NCBI RefSeq assembly: GCF_000494755.1
Contig: NC_022657.1
Span: 6,362,001 to 6,426,000 of the forward strand
Source of the DNA: Amorphoplanes friuliensis DSM 7358
GTDB taxonomy: Bacteria > Actinomycetota > Actinomycetes > Mycobacteriales > Micromonosporaceae
Reading direction: 5' to 3'
DNA: 64,000 nucleotides
Part shown: piece by piece, positions 18,523 through 26,500 of the stretch
Layout of the letters: each line of letters begins with the position of its first letter
Numbering within the stretch: position 1 is the stretch's first letter
The notes under the pieces: model-generated
Databases searched by the model: none
Seen by the model: the letters and a program-made list of their open reading frames with translations, nothing else
What the model was told of the DNA's origin: nothing
Program-made: the position numbers and the translations under genes

Positions 18523-20061
18523 CTAGATCCAGCGACTCCCGAGCCACATCCGGGCCGCCCAGTCCTCGTACGAGAGCAGCCCGTTCACGAAGATGGGATG
18601 GAAGTAGGCGAAACACAGGGCGACCAGGACGACGTAGGCGCCGGCAACGATCACGCCCAGCAGCTGGCGATCGGTGCGGCCAGGGCCCTGAACCATGCCT
18701 TCGGGCGGGGTCATGATGGCGCCGAGCACGTAGACGACAGCCAGGATCAGGAACGGCAGCGCCGGCAGGGCGTAGAACGCGAACATCGTGCGGCTGTCCT
18801 TGACCGCGTAGTAGAACCAGGGCAGCAGGCCGGCCGCGACGGGTACCAGGATGGCCCAGGCGCGCCAGTCGCGGCGGGACAGGCCGAACCAGATGAGGGC
18901 GGCCAGCGCGGGCAGGAACGACCACCAGAGGATGGGCGTACCGAGAAGGAGGGTTTCTCTGACGCAGCTTGCGGCACCGCAGTTGCCCGCGTTGGATTTC
19001 CAGTCGAAGGCCACCGGCCGGCCCAGCAGCAGCCATTGCCACGGCCACGACTGGTAGGTGTGCGGTGAGCTCAGATTGCTGTGGAACTCGAACGCCGACT
19101 GGTGGTAGTGCATCAGGTTGAGCAGCGCCCCGATGACCGGTGGTTCACTCAGGCCGTTCTGCTCACGGTAGTGCCGGTCCCATCCGCCGGACGTGACGAA
19201 CCAGCCCGTCCAGGTGGCCAGGTAGAAGACCACCACCAGCACAGAACTGAGCAGGCCCCAGCCCAGGTCGCCGACGAGGCCGGCCCGCAACGGCCGCCGG
19301 ACACCCGCCGAGCGCCGGGCCTGCACGCGCCACGCGATGATCAGCACGGCGAAGAACGGCAGGAAGAACAACGCGCTCCACTTCACCCCGCAGGCCAGGC
19401 CCAACAGCGCCCCGGCCATCAGCAGCCACCACGGCACCGCCCGCGGCACCGCGGGATCTTCAGCACGCTCCAGCGAGCGCAGCAGGCGGCGCCGGTAGTG
19501 GTCGCGGTCGAGCAGCAGGGCGGCGAAGGAAGCCAGGACGAACAAGCCGAGGAAGATGTCGAGCAACGAGGTGCGCGAGAGCACCAGCTGGAAACCGTCG
19601 AGGGTCATCAGCAGCCCGGCCGTGCCGGCCAGGACGATCGAGTGGAACATCCGGTACGCCACCCGGATCAGAATCAGGATCATCAGCGTGCCGGCGATCG
19701 CGGCCGGGAAACGCCAGCCGAGCTCGTTGTTGCCGAACGCCTTCTCACCCAGCGCGATCAGCCATTTGCCGAGCGGCGGATGCACCACGAACGCCGGACC
19801 GCCGGTCTTCTCCGGATCCCATTCGACACCGTGCTGCAGCATGTCCCAGGCGTCGGTCGGGTAGTACACCTCGTCGAAGATGTAGCCCTTGCGGGTCGTG
19901 ATGCCGTTCAGCCGCAGGATCGCCGCGATCACCACGATGATGCCGGTGACCAGCCAAGAGTACGGGTTGAGCCAGTTCTCGAGCGTCGCCAGCCGGCGCC
20001 GGACGAGCTCGGGCACGGCGCGGGCCGGCGTGGGTCGTTCTGTCGTGGCGGTAAGCACCAT
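18523..20061 (-). CDS. dolichyl-phosphate-mannose-protein mannosyltransferase (Pmt-like)
   Basis: Membrane glycosyltransferase of the PMT/GT39 family that O-mannosylates secreted proteins using polyprenyl-phosphate mannose. From ATG 20061 it is 512 residues, close to mycobacterial Pmt (about 500), although the frame is open to 20457. The first luminal loop has the catalytic FDEVYYP motif and HPPLGKW; about ten hydrophobic helices and the C-terminal 4-TM domain (YEDWAARMWLGSRWI end) follow. AAGGG lies just before the start. It is divergent from a TetR gene across a shared palindrome (20148-20164). Repression by that TetR would be unusual for what is normally a housekeeping gene. Confidence 0.9.
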   Translation of the reverse strand: MVLTATTERPTPARAVPELVRRRLATLENWLNPYSWLVTGIIVVIAAILRLNGITTRKGYIFDEVYYPTDAWDMLQHGVEWDPEKTGGPAFVVHPPLGKWLIALGEKAFGNNELGWRFPAAIAGTLMILILIRVAYRMFHSIVLAGTAGLLMTLDGFQLVLSRTSLLDIFLGLFVLASFAALLLDRDHYRRRLLRSLERAEDPAVPRAVPWWLLMAGALLGLACGVKWSALFFLPFFAVLIIAWRVQARRSAGVRRPLRAGLVGDLGWGLLSSVLVVVFYLATWTGWFVTSGGWDRHYREQNGLSEPPVIGALLNLMHYHQSAFEFHSNLSSPHTYQSWPWQWLLLGRPVAFDWKSNAGNCGAASCVRETLLLGTPILWWSFLPALAALIWFGLSRRDWRAWAILVPVAAGLLPWFYYAVKDSRTMFAFYALPALPFLILAVVYVLGAIMTPPEGMVQGPGRTDRQLLGVIVAGAYVVLVALCFAYFHPIFVNGLLSYEDWAARMWLGSRWI

Positions 20062-20147
20062 CATCCCTTCACCGACGGCCAGCACCAGGACCGCCCCCAT
20101 CGCGGCGGAGCCCGAGTGTATAGCCGGTGTGCCCGCCTTAGAGATGT

Positions 20148-20164
20148 GCCTAATACGATTAGGC
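20148..20164. promoter_or_regulatory. GCCTAA-N5-TTAGGC operator in pmt/tetR divergon
   Basis: A perfect 17-bp palindrome, GCCTAATACGATTAGGC, 34 bp upstream of the TetR start and 87 bp upstream of pmt. The same operator with one mismatch (GCCTAA-CATAT-TTAGGT) recurs at 21333-21349. Confidence 0.75.
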
Positions 20165-20197
20165 CCGTACGTCTTTCCGGAGCGAAGGGGGCAGGTC

Positions 20198-20767
20198 GTG
20201 GTGCGAGCGGGTCTCACCCCGGAACGCCTGGTGCAGGCCGGCGCCGAGCTGGCCGACGAGGTCGGATTCGACAAGGTCACCGTTTCCGCCGTCGCCCGCA
20301 AGTTCAACGTCAAGGTCCCCAGCCTGTACGCCCATCTGCGCAACTCGCACGACCTCAAGACCGGGATCGCCGTGCTGGCCCTGGCGGAGCTGGCCGACCG
20401 CAGCTCCACCGCTCTGGCCGGACGATCCGGCAAGGACGCACTCATCGCCCTGGGCAACGTCTACCGCGACTACGCCCGCGAACACCCGGGCCGTTACGAG
20501 GCGACGGGAATGCGGCTCGACCCGCAGACCGCGGCGGCCAGCTCGGGACCCCGCAACTCGCAGATGATCCGGGCGATCCTTCGCGGCTACCACCTGAGCG
20601 AGACGGATCAGACGCACGCCGTCCGGCTGCTCGGCAGCACGTTCAACGGCTACATCCGCCTGGAGATGGGCGGGAGCTTCGACCACAGCAGCCCCGACTC
20701 GCAGCAATCCTGGACCCGGATCATGGACGGCCTCGACGCCCTGCTGCGTAACTGGCCCGCGGAATAA
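20198..20767 (+). CDS. TetR-family regulator with WHG-type C-terminal domain
   Basis: A 189-residue TetR protein from GTG 20198 or 20201, preceded by a purine-rich GAAGGGGGCAGG. The HTH is at residues 8-52 (LVQAGAELADEVGFDKVTVSAVARKFNVKVPSLYAHL). The rest matches the TetR_C_33/WHG group (GNVYRDYAREHPGRYEATG, GSTFNGYIRLEMGGSFDH). It is divergent from pmt and followed by a convergent FBP-domain gene. Its operator is probably GCCTAA-N5-TTAGGC, present in front of itself and again upstream of the FBP gene. Confidence 0.9.
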   Translation: MVRAGLTPERLVQAGAELADEVGFDKVTVSAVARKFNVKVPSLYAHLRNSHDLKTGIAVLALAELADRSSTALAGRSGKDALIALGNVYRDYAREHPGRYEATGMRLDPQTAAASSGPRNSQMIRAILRGYHLSETDQTHAVRLLGSTFNGYIRLEMGGSFDHSSPDSQQSWTRIMDGLDALLRNWPAE

Positions 20768-20788
20768 CTCTCCGCCGAAGCGGGATCG

Positions 20789-21283
20789 TCAGCTGGTCAC
20801 ACTGGCCAGGAAGGCCTCGACCTTCCCGACAGTCCGTTCGATCTTCTCGTCCTCGGTCAGCGACTCCTGGAAACGCGTGGCCGGTCCGGCCTTCTTCTTG
20901 CCGCGCAGGTACAACGAGCAGGCCAGGTCGACACAGATGTAGGTGCCGACCGAGTTGCCGTTCTGGCCGTTACGCCCGGCCTTGGCCGCGGTCATCAACG
21001 ACACACCACCGGGGTTGTGCGTTGTCAGGCAGAGCGAGCACATGCTGCGCCGGGGTTGCCCGGCGCTCGGCGACGCCAGCCGCATCGCCACCCCCACCAG
21101 CCCGTTGCCGGACTCCGCCACCAGGTACGCACGCTGCAACGACGCGGGATCACGCCACCCGAGGAAGTCCAGGTCGCCCCACGGGCGCTGGTCCAGGTCC
21201 GCGGGCACAGCCAGACGTTTGGTCGCACCCTTGGTGCAGTTGACGAAGGACGCGCGGATCTCGCGCTCGGTGATGGGCTCCAT
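20789..21283 (-). CDS. FBP-domain (treble-clef zinc finger) protein
   Basis: A 164-residue protein of the actinobacterial FBP family, related to the C-terminal treble-clef domain of the EF-G-binding/fusidic-acid-resistance protein FusB. The zinc ligands are visible as CSLC near residue 83 and the C-V-D-L-A-C pair near 128-133 (GTYICVDLACSLYLRGKK). Such proteins bind elongation factor G or ribosomes in FusB, but the actinobacterial versions are uncharacterised. Its promoter region carries the second GCCTAA-N5-TTAGG operator, linking it to the TetR at 20198. Confidence 0.88.
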   Translation of the reverse strand: MEPITEREIRASFVNCTKGATKRLAVPADLDQRPWGDLDFLGWRDPASLQRAYLVAESGNGLVGVAMRLASPSAGQPRRSMCSLCLTTHNPGGVSLMTAAKAGRNGQNGNSVGTYICVDLACSLYLRGKKKAGPATRFQESLTEDEKIERTVGKVEAFLASVTS

Positions 21284-21332
21284 GACCCCAATCTACGTCC
21301 CATAGTGTGGATCCGCAAGCGTCTAGGCTAAA

Positions 21333-21349
21333 GCCTAACATATTTAGGT
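21333..21349. promoter_or_regulatory. second GCCTAA-N5-TTAGG operator
   Basis: GCCTAACATATTTAGGT matches the 20148-20164 palindrome in both half-sites except for the final base. It lies 50 bp upstream of the FBP gene start and 103 bp upstream of the divergent monooxygenase start. Confidence 0.65.
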
Positions 21350-21390
21350 TGAGTGTGCGTCTCATGACATTGCCCCGGTCATCGATTTGT

Positions 21391-21405
21391 GGCTACGGTG
21401 TAGCC
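21391..21405. promoter_or_regulatory. GGCTAC-GGT-GTAGCC operator upstream of the monooxygenase
   Basis: A perfect 6-3-6 palindrome followed by ATAAATACCG. It is the best copy of the motif seen at 6500-6539 and 10323-10337 and lies 47 bp before the monooxygenase start, probably in the promoter. Confidence 0.65.
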
Positions 21406-21451
21406 ATAAATACCGGCGTGCAGTGGCTTTCCGAGCTCCTAGGTGGACGAC

Positions 21452-22951
21452 ATGACTGACCGTATCGACGTGCTGGTGGCCGGAGCAGGCCCGGCCGGGC
21501 TCGCACTGGCCTGCGATCTGCAGCGCCGTGGTGTGAAGCTGCGCGTCATCGACGCCGCCGACCGCAGCTTCGAAGGCTCCCGCGCCAAGGGAATCCAGCC
21601 GCGGACCCAGGAGGTTCTCGACGACCTCGGCATCCTGGCCGACGTCCAGGCCCACAGCGCGCTCTATCCCCTGCTCGGCGCGCACGTCGGCCCCCTCACG
21701 CTGCCGTGGATGATGATCAAGCACCGCACGCCGAGCGAGGACGTTCCCCACCCGAACACCCTGCTGGTGGCGCAGTACAACACCGACGCGGCCATCAAGC
21801 GCCGTCTGGAGGAACTCGGCGGGACGGTCGAGTACCGGACGCGACTCACCGGCTACGAGCAGGATGCCGACGGCGTCGTGGCCACCGTCGAGACTCCGGC
21901 CGGCACCGAACAGATCTCCGCCCGCTTCCTGGTCGGCGCTGACGGGGGCGGCAGTGTGGTGCGCCGTACCGCGGGGATCGACTTCATCGGCGACACCGAC
22001 GACAGCGACCGGATGATCGTGGCTGACGTGACCCTGACCGGCCTGCCCCGCAACCGCTGGCACATCTGGCCCCGCGGCAACGGCCGGTTCATGGCGCTGT
22101 GCCCTCTGCCGGACGGTGAGAAGTTCCAGCTGATGCTCAAGCTGCGCCCGGACGAGAAGGCCGATCTGAATCAGGAGTCCGTGAACCGCCTCGTCGAGCA
22201 GTTCGTGGGCAACACCAAACTGCACGTGGTGCAGGTGCACTGGGCCTCGGTGTGGCGGCCGAACATCAGGCTGGCGCAGCGGTACCGGTCCGGCCACGTC
22301 TTCCTCGTCGGCGACGCGGCCCATGTGCATCCGCCGACCGGCGGCCAGGGCCTGAACACCGGCGTGCAGGACGCCTACAACCTCGGCTGGAAGCTGGCCC
22401 AGGCCCTCGCCGGAGCGCCGGACTTCCTGCTCGACACCTACGAGGCCGAACGGCAACCGATCGCCGCCCGGGTGCTCGGGTTGTCGACCGACATCTACGC
22501 CCGGATGAGCAGCCGCCCGCTCGCCGCGGCCAAACGCGGCGACGAGGAACGCCAGCTCGCCCTCAACTACCGCGGCGGCCCCCTGGCGGCCGACAGCGGC
22601 GAGGACAGCCCGAAGGTCATCGCCGGGGACCGGGCACCCAACGCCCGCCACGACGCAGGTCAGCTCTTCGACGATTTCCGCGGTGCACACTTCACCCTCA
22701 TCGCCGTCGGCGAGCCCGCAGTCGCGGCGCTCAAGCAGATCTCGTGGCCGGGTACGGGCGCCGAGCTGAAGACCGTCGAGATCCCCGAGAAGGATGCGGC
22801 CGGAGTACGCCGCATCTACGGCATCACCGGTCCGGCGCACATCCTCGTGCGGCCCGACGGCTACGTCGCCTACGTCACCCAAGGGGACTGGACCGGCGCC
22901 CTGTCCAAGTACACCGAGTTGATGCTGCCGTTGACATCCTCTCCGTCCTAA
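21452..22951 (+). CDS. FAD-dependent aromatic monooxygenase (PheA/TfdB type), 3' end replaced by an IS end
   Basis: Class A flavoprotein hydroxylase, 499 residues from ATG 21452 (AGGTGGA upstream). The FAD fingerprint VLVAGAGPAGLALACDL is at the N-terminus, the GDAAHVHPPTGGQGLNTGVQDAYNLGWK-type ribose/FAD motif near residue 285, and a thioredoxin-like C-terminal domain follows. It should hydroxylate a phenolic or aromatic substrate with NAD(P)H and O2. The last six codons (LTSSPS) and the stop are contributed by the terminal inverted repeat of an IS605-type element starting at 22931, so the native C-terminus has been lost or changed by a few residues. The downstream hydrolase, amidohydrolase and SDR probably belonged to the same operon. 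Confidence 0.88.
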   Translation: MTDRIDVLVAGAGPAGLALACDLQRRGVKLRVIDAADRSFEGSRAKGIQPRTQEVLDDLGILADVQAHSALYPLLGAHVGPLTLPWMMIKHRTPSEDVPHPNTLLVAQYNTDAAIKRRLEELGGTVEYRTRLTGYEQDADGVVATVETPAGTEQISARFLVGADGGGSVVRRTAGIDFIGDTDDSDRMIVADVTLTGLPRNRWHIWPRGNGRFMALCPLPDGEKFQLMLKLRPDEKADLNQESVNRLVEQFVGNTKLHVVQVHWASVWRPNIRLAQRYRSGHVFLVGDAAHVHPPTGGQGLNTGVQDAYNLGWKLAQALAGAPDFLLDTYEAERQPIAARVLGLSTDIYARMSSRPLAAAKRGDEERQLALNYRGGPLAADSGEDSPKVIAGDRAPNARHDAGQLFDDFRGAHFTLIAVGEPAVAALKQISWPGTGAELKTVEIPEKDAAGVRRIYGITGPAHILVRPDGYVAYVTQGDWTGALSKYTELMLPLTSSPS

Positions 22952-23070
22952 TGGACGGAGATTCCCTCCACGCTGCGCGTGGAACACGCCGCGTCCGGGT
23001 GGGTTACCGCTTCACCGCGCGGTGCCGGGACGAGTCCCGGTCTTACCTGCGCTCCACGGTCGTTGAAGTC
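22931..23070 (-). ncRNA. putative omega RNA (TnpB guide RNA) overlapping the tnpB 3' end
   Basis: In IS605 elements the 3' end of the tnpB transcript plus the right end forms the omega RNA, and the flanking sequence acts as guide. Here the right-end hairpin at 22941-22960 is intact, so the RNA should run leftward, end its scaffold at 22931 and continue into a guide. The predicted 20-nt guide is CGGCAGCATCAACTCGGTGT (reverse complement of 22911-22930). The 5' limit given is approximate, based on known omega RNA lengths. Confidence 0.55.
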
Positions 23071-24189
23071 CGCCTGCCCGGCGGCCTTGATATTTCTGGC
23101 GGCGTTGACGTCCCGGTCGTGGTCACTGCCACATGGGCAGTCCCACGCTCGCACGTTCAGGGCCATCTTGTCGTTGATCCGGCCGCAATCGGAGCACATC
23201 CGGGTGGACGGGAAAAACCGGTCCACCCGACCGAAGGTCCGCCCGTACCGGGCGGCCTTGTACTCCAACATGCCGGTGAAACCGGCCCAGCCCGCGTCGT
23301 GCACGGACTTCGCCAGCCGGGTCCGGCCCAGACCGACCACGCACAGATCCTCGACGTACACCGCTTGGTTCTCGCGGATCAACGTCGTGGAAAGTTTGTG
23401 CTGCCAGTCCCGCCGGGTGTCGGCCACTCGCGCGTGAGCCCGGGCGACCTGCACGACGGCCTTCTTGCGCCTGTTCGAACCGTTGATTTTGCGGGACAGG
23501 TCCTGCTGCAACCGCTTGAGCTTGCGAGCCGCACGGCGCAGAAACTTCGGCGCCGTCACCTTCGTGCCGTCCGACAGCACCGCGAAGTGCGTCAGCCCCA
23601 GGTCGATACCCACCTCGGAGCCGACCGGCGGCAACACCTCCTCCTCGGCAGCCTGCACGACGAACGAGGCGAAATACCGGCCGGCAGCATCCTTGATCAC
23701 AGCCACCGACGACGGGTCCGAGGGCAGCGCCCGCGACCAGCGCACCGCGAGGTCACCAATCTTCGGCAGCCGCAGGCGGCCGTTGTCGAGCACCTTGAAC
23801 CGGGAGTTCTTCGTGAACCTGATCGCCTGCCGATTGTCCTTGCGGGACCGGAACCGGGGCAGGGCCAGCTTCCGCCCCTTGCGCTTGCCCGAAATCGAGG
23901 CGAAAAAGTTACGGTACGCCGCGTTCAGATCCGCAAGGGCCTGCTGCAACATCGCGCTGGACACCTCGCCCAGCCACACACGTTCCGGGGTGGACTTCGC
24001 CTCGGTGATCAGGCGACGGGACAGCTCGCCGTCCGAGACGTACTCCTCGCCCGCCTCGCGGGCCTGCTGACGCAGGCGCAGCCCGTCGTTGAACACCACC
24101 CGAGCACATCCGAACGACCGGGCCAGCGCCTCGCGCTGAGCGGTGTCCGGGTAAAGCCGGAAGTTGTAACGGAGCTGCACGAGAACCAC
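22948..24189 (-). CDS. tnpB: TnpB RNA-guided nuclease (IS605 OrfB)
   Basis: Full-length TnpB, 413 residues, GTG start at 24189. The RuvC catalytic triad is complete: Asp196 (GIDLGL), Glu280 (VYVEDL) and Asp360 (DRDVNAARNI); the zinc finger has Cys332, Cys335, Cys351 and Cys353. The N-terminal wedge region (RYNFRLYPDTAQREALARSF) is typical. The stop codon lies in the loop of the right-end hairpin, as expected when the omega RNA overlaps the gene. Because its partner TnpA is truncated, TnpB may persist as a stand-alone guided nuclease, which should cut an allele lacking the element if the right TAM is present. Confidence 0.95.
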   Translation of the reverse strand: MVLVQLRYNFRLYPDTAQREALARSFGCARVVFNDGLRLRQQAREAGEEYVSDGELSRRLITEAKSTPERVWLGEVSSAMLQQALADLNAAYRNFFASISGKRKGRKLALPRFRSRKDNRQAIRFTKNSRFKVLDNGRLRLPKIGDLAVRWSRALPSDPSSVAVIKDAAGRYFASFVVQAAEEEVLPPVGSEVGIDLGLTHFAVLSDGTKVTAPKFLRRAARKLKRLQQDLSRKINGSNRRKKAVVQVARAHARVADTRRDWQHKLSTTLIRENQAVYVEDLCVVGLGRTRLAKSVHDAGWAGFTGMLEYKAARYGRTFGRVDRFFPSTRMCSDCGRINDKMALNVRAWDCPCGSDHDRDVNAARNIKAAGQADFNDRGAQVRPGLVPAPRGEAVTHPDAACSTRSVEGISVH

Positions 24190-24191
24190 TG

Positions 24192-24425
24192 TGCCACGTC
24201 CACCTGCTGGTCAACTTTCCGCCCAAGGTCGCCCTGGCGAAGCTCGTCAACAGCCTCAAGGGCGTTTCGTCGCGCCGCCTGCGGCAGGAGTTCCCGGACC
24301 TCGTGCGGCACTACTACCGGGTCAACAAGCTCTGGTCGGGCTCGTACTTCGCCGGCTCCGTCGGCGGGGCACTGCCGAGTGTCGTGCATCAGTACATCGA
24401 GCAGCAGAACCGACCGGTTAATTAA
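24192..24425 (+). pseudogene. tnpA: 5'-truncated tnpA (Y1/HUH transposase)
   Basis: The frame from 24192 to the TAA at 24423-24425 encodes 77 residues beginning CHVHLLVNFPP and ending YIEQQNRPVN, which is the second half of an IS200-type transposase. The HUH motif (HVH) and the nucleophilic tyrosine (HQYIEQQ) are kept, but the first ~60 residues are missing and the remnant begins 3 bp from the tnpB start codon. No start codon is available, so this is a deletion derivative. Confidence 0.85.
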
Positions 24426-24533
24426 AGGCACGCTCGGGCCTGGCGGCCCTCCCGCGCAAGCCTTCACCCCCGGGCCGAAGCCCGAAGCACTGGCCCGCAA
24501 CCCGGTAGCCGGCTGAGACGGAGGGCTTCAGCA

Positions 24534-25688
24534 ATGGTGGCAATCCCAGAGACCCGCGAGTTCGTCGGCCGGCGACCGGAAACCGACGAGGCGCTCGCGG
24601 TGCTGCCTGCGACATCGCAGGCGGCCTTGCGTCAGTTCTCGATCGAACGGACCGTCGGTTACGGCGTCGACTACGCCGACGCCGTGGAACTGCGCGGCCG
24701 GGTGGTCGACGGCCAGGACTGGCAGCAGGCCGCCACCGATCTGGCGCGGACATGTCTGAGCCGGGCCGAGAGCGCGCCCGCAGCGTTCGTCCCTACGCGG
24801 GCCGGATATCTGCGTCGTGCCTCGGCCCTGCTGAGGATGAGTCAGATGATGATGCTCTCCGACACGCGGGAACGCCGCGAGATCTACGCCGGAGCCGCGC
24901 ACCTGTACAACCAGGCCGCTGAACTGCTCGGTGATCGGCGCCGCGTGTCGATCAGGACCGACCGCGAACCGCTGATCGGCTGGCTGTTCAGCGCCGCGCG
25001 GCCGGCCGGCGCCTCGGTCGTCGTGATCGGCGGTGTCGAGGGCCACGCCATGGACTTCGACAGCCTGGGGGTGGCGTTCGCAGCCCGTGGCGTCGACGCG
25101 CTGGTGCTGGACGGACCCGGTCAGGGCGAATCACGGTTCGCCCATCACCACTACCTGTCGGCACAGTGGCTCGACGCGTACCGGCATGCCATCGACTACC
25201 TCGACCGGCGCGCACCGGGACGGCCCATCGGATTTGCCGGCAACAGCATGGGCGGCAGCTTCGCGATGACCGTTGCCGCGGCCGATGTCCGCATCAGTGC
25301 GTGCTGCGACAACGGCGGCATCCTCGCCCCCTGGCTGGTCCCGCCCAGTGCCGGCGCCTTCCACTCCAAGATGCTGGCGTTCTGCGGAACCGATGACCCG
25401 GAACAGGCCATGCAGGCCTGGAAGACCGTGGCTCCCGGGACCACCGGGCCCAACGCCGGCTACCCGTTGCTCATCGTGCACGGCGGCCGGGATCCCCTGG
25501 TCTCCACGGAACAGGCGCGGCTGGTGCTCGACAGCGTCCCGACCGCGGACAAACAGATGGTCGTGTTCACCGATGGGGAGCACTGCATCTACAACCACAA
25601 GACCGATCGCGATGTGCTGATCACCGACTGGATGACGGCACGCCTCACCGGCACGGCCCGCCCGACGACGTCGAACCCGGAAGGATGA
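24534..25688 (+). CDS. alpha/beta-hydrolase of the C-C hydrolase (2,6-dihydroxypseudooxynicotine hydrolase-like) group
   Basis: A 384-residue hydrolase with a helical N-terminal half (residues 1-140) and a C-terminal alpha/beta domain, the architecture of 2,6-dihydroxypseudooxynicotine hydrolase and FrsA-like enzymes. Triad residues are Ser238 (GNSMGGS), Asp320 (GGRDPLV) and His350 (GEHCIY). This group includes enzymes that cleave C-C bonds in aromatic ketone side chains. It follows the IS element on the same strand as the monooxygenase and overlaps the amidohydrolase start (ATGATC), so it is the second step of the interrupted catabolic operon by position. Confidence 0.87.
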   Translation: MVAIPETREFVGRRPETDEALAVLPATSQAALRQFSIERTVGYGVDYADAVELRGRVVDGQDWQQAATDLARTCLSRAESAPAAFVPTRAGYLRRASALLRMSQMMMLSDTRERREIYAGAAHLYNQAAELLGDRRRVSIRTDREPLIGWLFSAARPAGASVVVIGGVEGHAMDFDSLGVAFAARGVDALVLDGPGQGESRFAHHHYLSAQWLDAYRHAIDYLDRRAPGRPIGFAGNSMGGSFAMTVAAADVRISACCDNGGILAPWLVPPSAGAFHSKMLAFCGTDDPEQAMQAWKTVAPGTTGPNAGYPLLIVHGGRDPLVSTEQARLVLDSVPTADKQMVVFTDGEHCIYNHKTDRDVLITDWMTARLTGTARPTTSNPEG

Positions 25689-25690
25689 TC

Positions 25691-26500
25691 ATGCGGATCA
25701 TCGACGCCCAGATCCATCTCTGGGCCAGCGGCACGGCGCCGGCGCACCACTGGCGTTCGCCCTTCACCGTCGAACGGGCCCTGGCCGACATGCAAGCCGC
25801 CGGTGTCAGCCGGGCCGTCAACTGCCCACCCCTGTGGGATCCCGCCGCCGACGAGTACGCCGACCGTGCGGTCCTGGATCATCCGGACCGCTTCGCCACG
25901 ATGGGCGGGTTCCCGCTCGACGCCACGGCCGACGCCTCCTCGGTCGACCGGGCTCTGAGCCGGCCCGGCCTGCTGGGCCTGCGCTTCATCCTGCCCACCC
26001 CGGAGCTCGGTGATCGACTGGCCTCCGGAGCGCTCGACTGGCTCTTCTCGGCCGCCCACGAACGGCAGATCCCGGTCGCTCTCATCGTGTTGCCCCGCTA
26101 TCTGCCGGCCGTGGCCGACATCGCTGGTCGATACCCGCGGATGCGCCTGGTGATGGACCACCTCGCCCTGAGCCCGTTCGAGAAACTGCCGCAAGCCGCC
26201 GCGCACTTCGACGACCTGCTCGCCCTGGCCCGCCGGCCCAACATCGCGGTCAAGGCCACCGGCGTCCCCGGGACAGCCACCGACCCTTACCCGTACCCGG
26301 GCACGCACGAGCTGATCCGGCGGGCTTTCAACGCCTTCGGCGCCGAGCGCGTGTTCTGGGGTACCGACATCACCCGGCTGCCGTGCACGTGGCCCGAGGC
26401 GGTGACCATGTTCACCGACGAGCTGTCCTGGCTCAAGGGACGGGACCTCGAGCTGGTCATGGGTGACGCGCTGGCGGCCTGGATAGGCTGGCACCGATGA
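25691..26500 (+). CDS. amidohydrolase (TIM-barrel, 2-pyrone-4,6-dicarboxylate lactonase-like)
   Basis: A 269-residue metal-dependent hydrolase of the amidohydrolase_2 type. The first metal motif reads D-A-Q-I-H (usually D-x-H-x-H), so one histidine is replaced by Gln as in some lactonase-like members that need no metal. MDHLAL and WGTDITRLP supply the later barrel residues His and Asp. ATG 25691 is well spaced from GGAAGG; ATG 25685 overlaps the previous TGA. Its own TGA overlaps the next ATG. Expected reaction is hydrolysis of a lactone or amide, or decarboxylation of an aromatic acid in the pathway opened by the monooxygenase. Confidence 0.85.
   Translation: MRIIDAQIHLWASGTAPAHHWRSPFTVERALADMQAAGVSRAVNCPPLWDPAADEYADRAVLDHPDRFATMGGFPLDATADASSVDRALSRPGLLGLRFILPTPELGDRLASGALDWLFSAAHERQIPVALIVLPRYLPAVADIAGRYPRMRLVMDHLALSPFEKLPQAAAHFDDLLALARRPNIAVKATGVPGTATDPYPYPGTHELIRRAFNAFGAERVFWGTDITRLPCTWPEAVTMFTDELSWLKGRDLELVMGDALAAWIGWHR

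Larger units (their letters stand above)
22931..24500 (-). mobile_element. IS200/IS605-type element with intact tnpB and truncated tnpA
   Basis: The right end is precise: TTGACATCC followed by an 8-bp hairpin CTCCGTCC/GGACGGAG (22941-22948/22953-22960) is the typical actinobacterial IS605 terminus. tnpB (minus strand) and a tnpA remnant (plus strand) diverge inside. The left end lies after the tnpA stop at 24425 and contains small hairpins such as GGGC-CGAA-GCCC; its exact boundary (about 24480-24520) is not certain. The element sits between the monooxygenase and hydrolase genes of a catabolic operon. With TnpA truncated it cannot move by itself. Confidence 0.85.

Noticed and set aside
19081..20751. 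A 556-codon + strand frame opposite the Pmt gene
   Set aside because: Rich in Gln, Arg and His as expected of an antisense shadow; the Pmt protein on the other strand has full family motifs.
22252..24516. A 754-codon open frame on the + strand across the IS element
   Set aside because: It is antisense to tnpB and out of frame with the monooxygenase; composition is Arg/Pro-rich and no domain is seen. It is a high-GC shadow.
26100..26180. A metal site in the amidohydrolase of canonical D-x-H-x-H type
   Set aside because: The N-terminal motif reads D-A-Q-I-H, so a normal binuclear site cannot be claimed.
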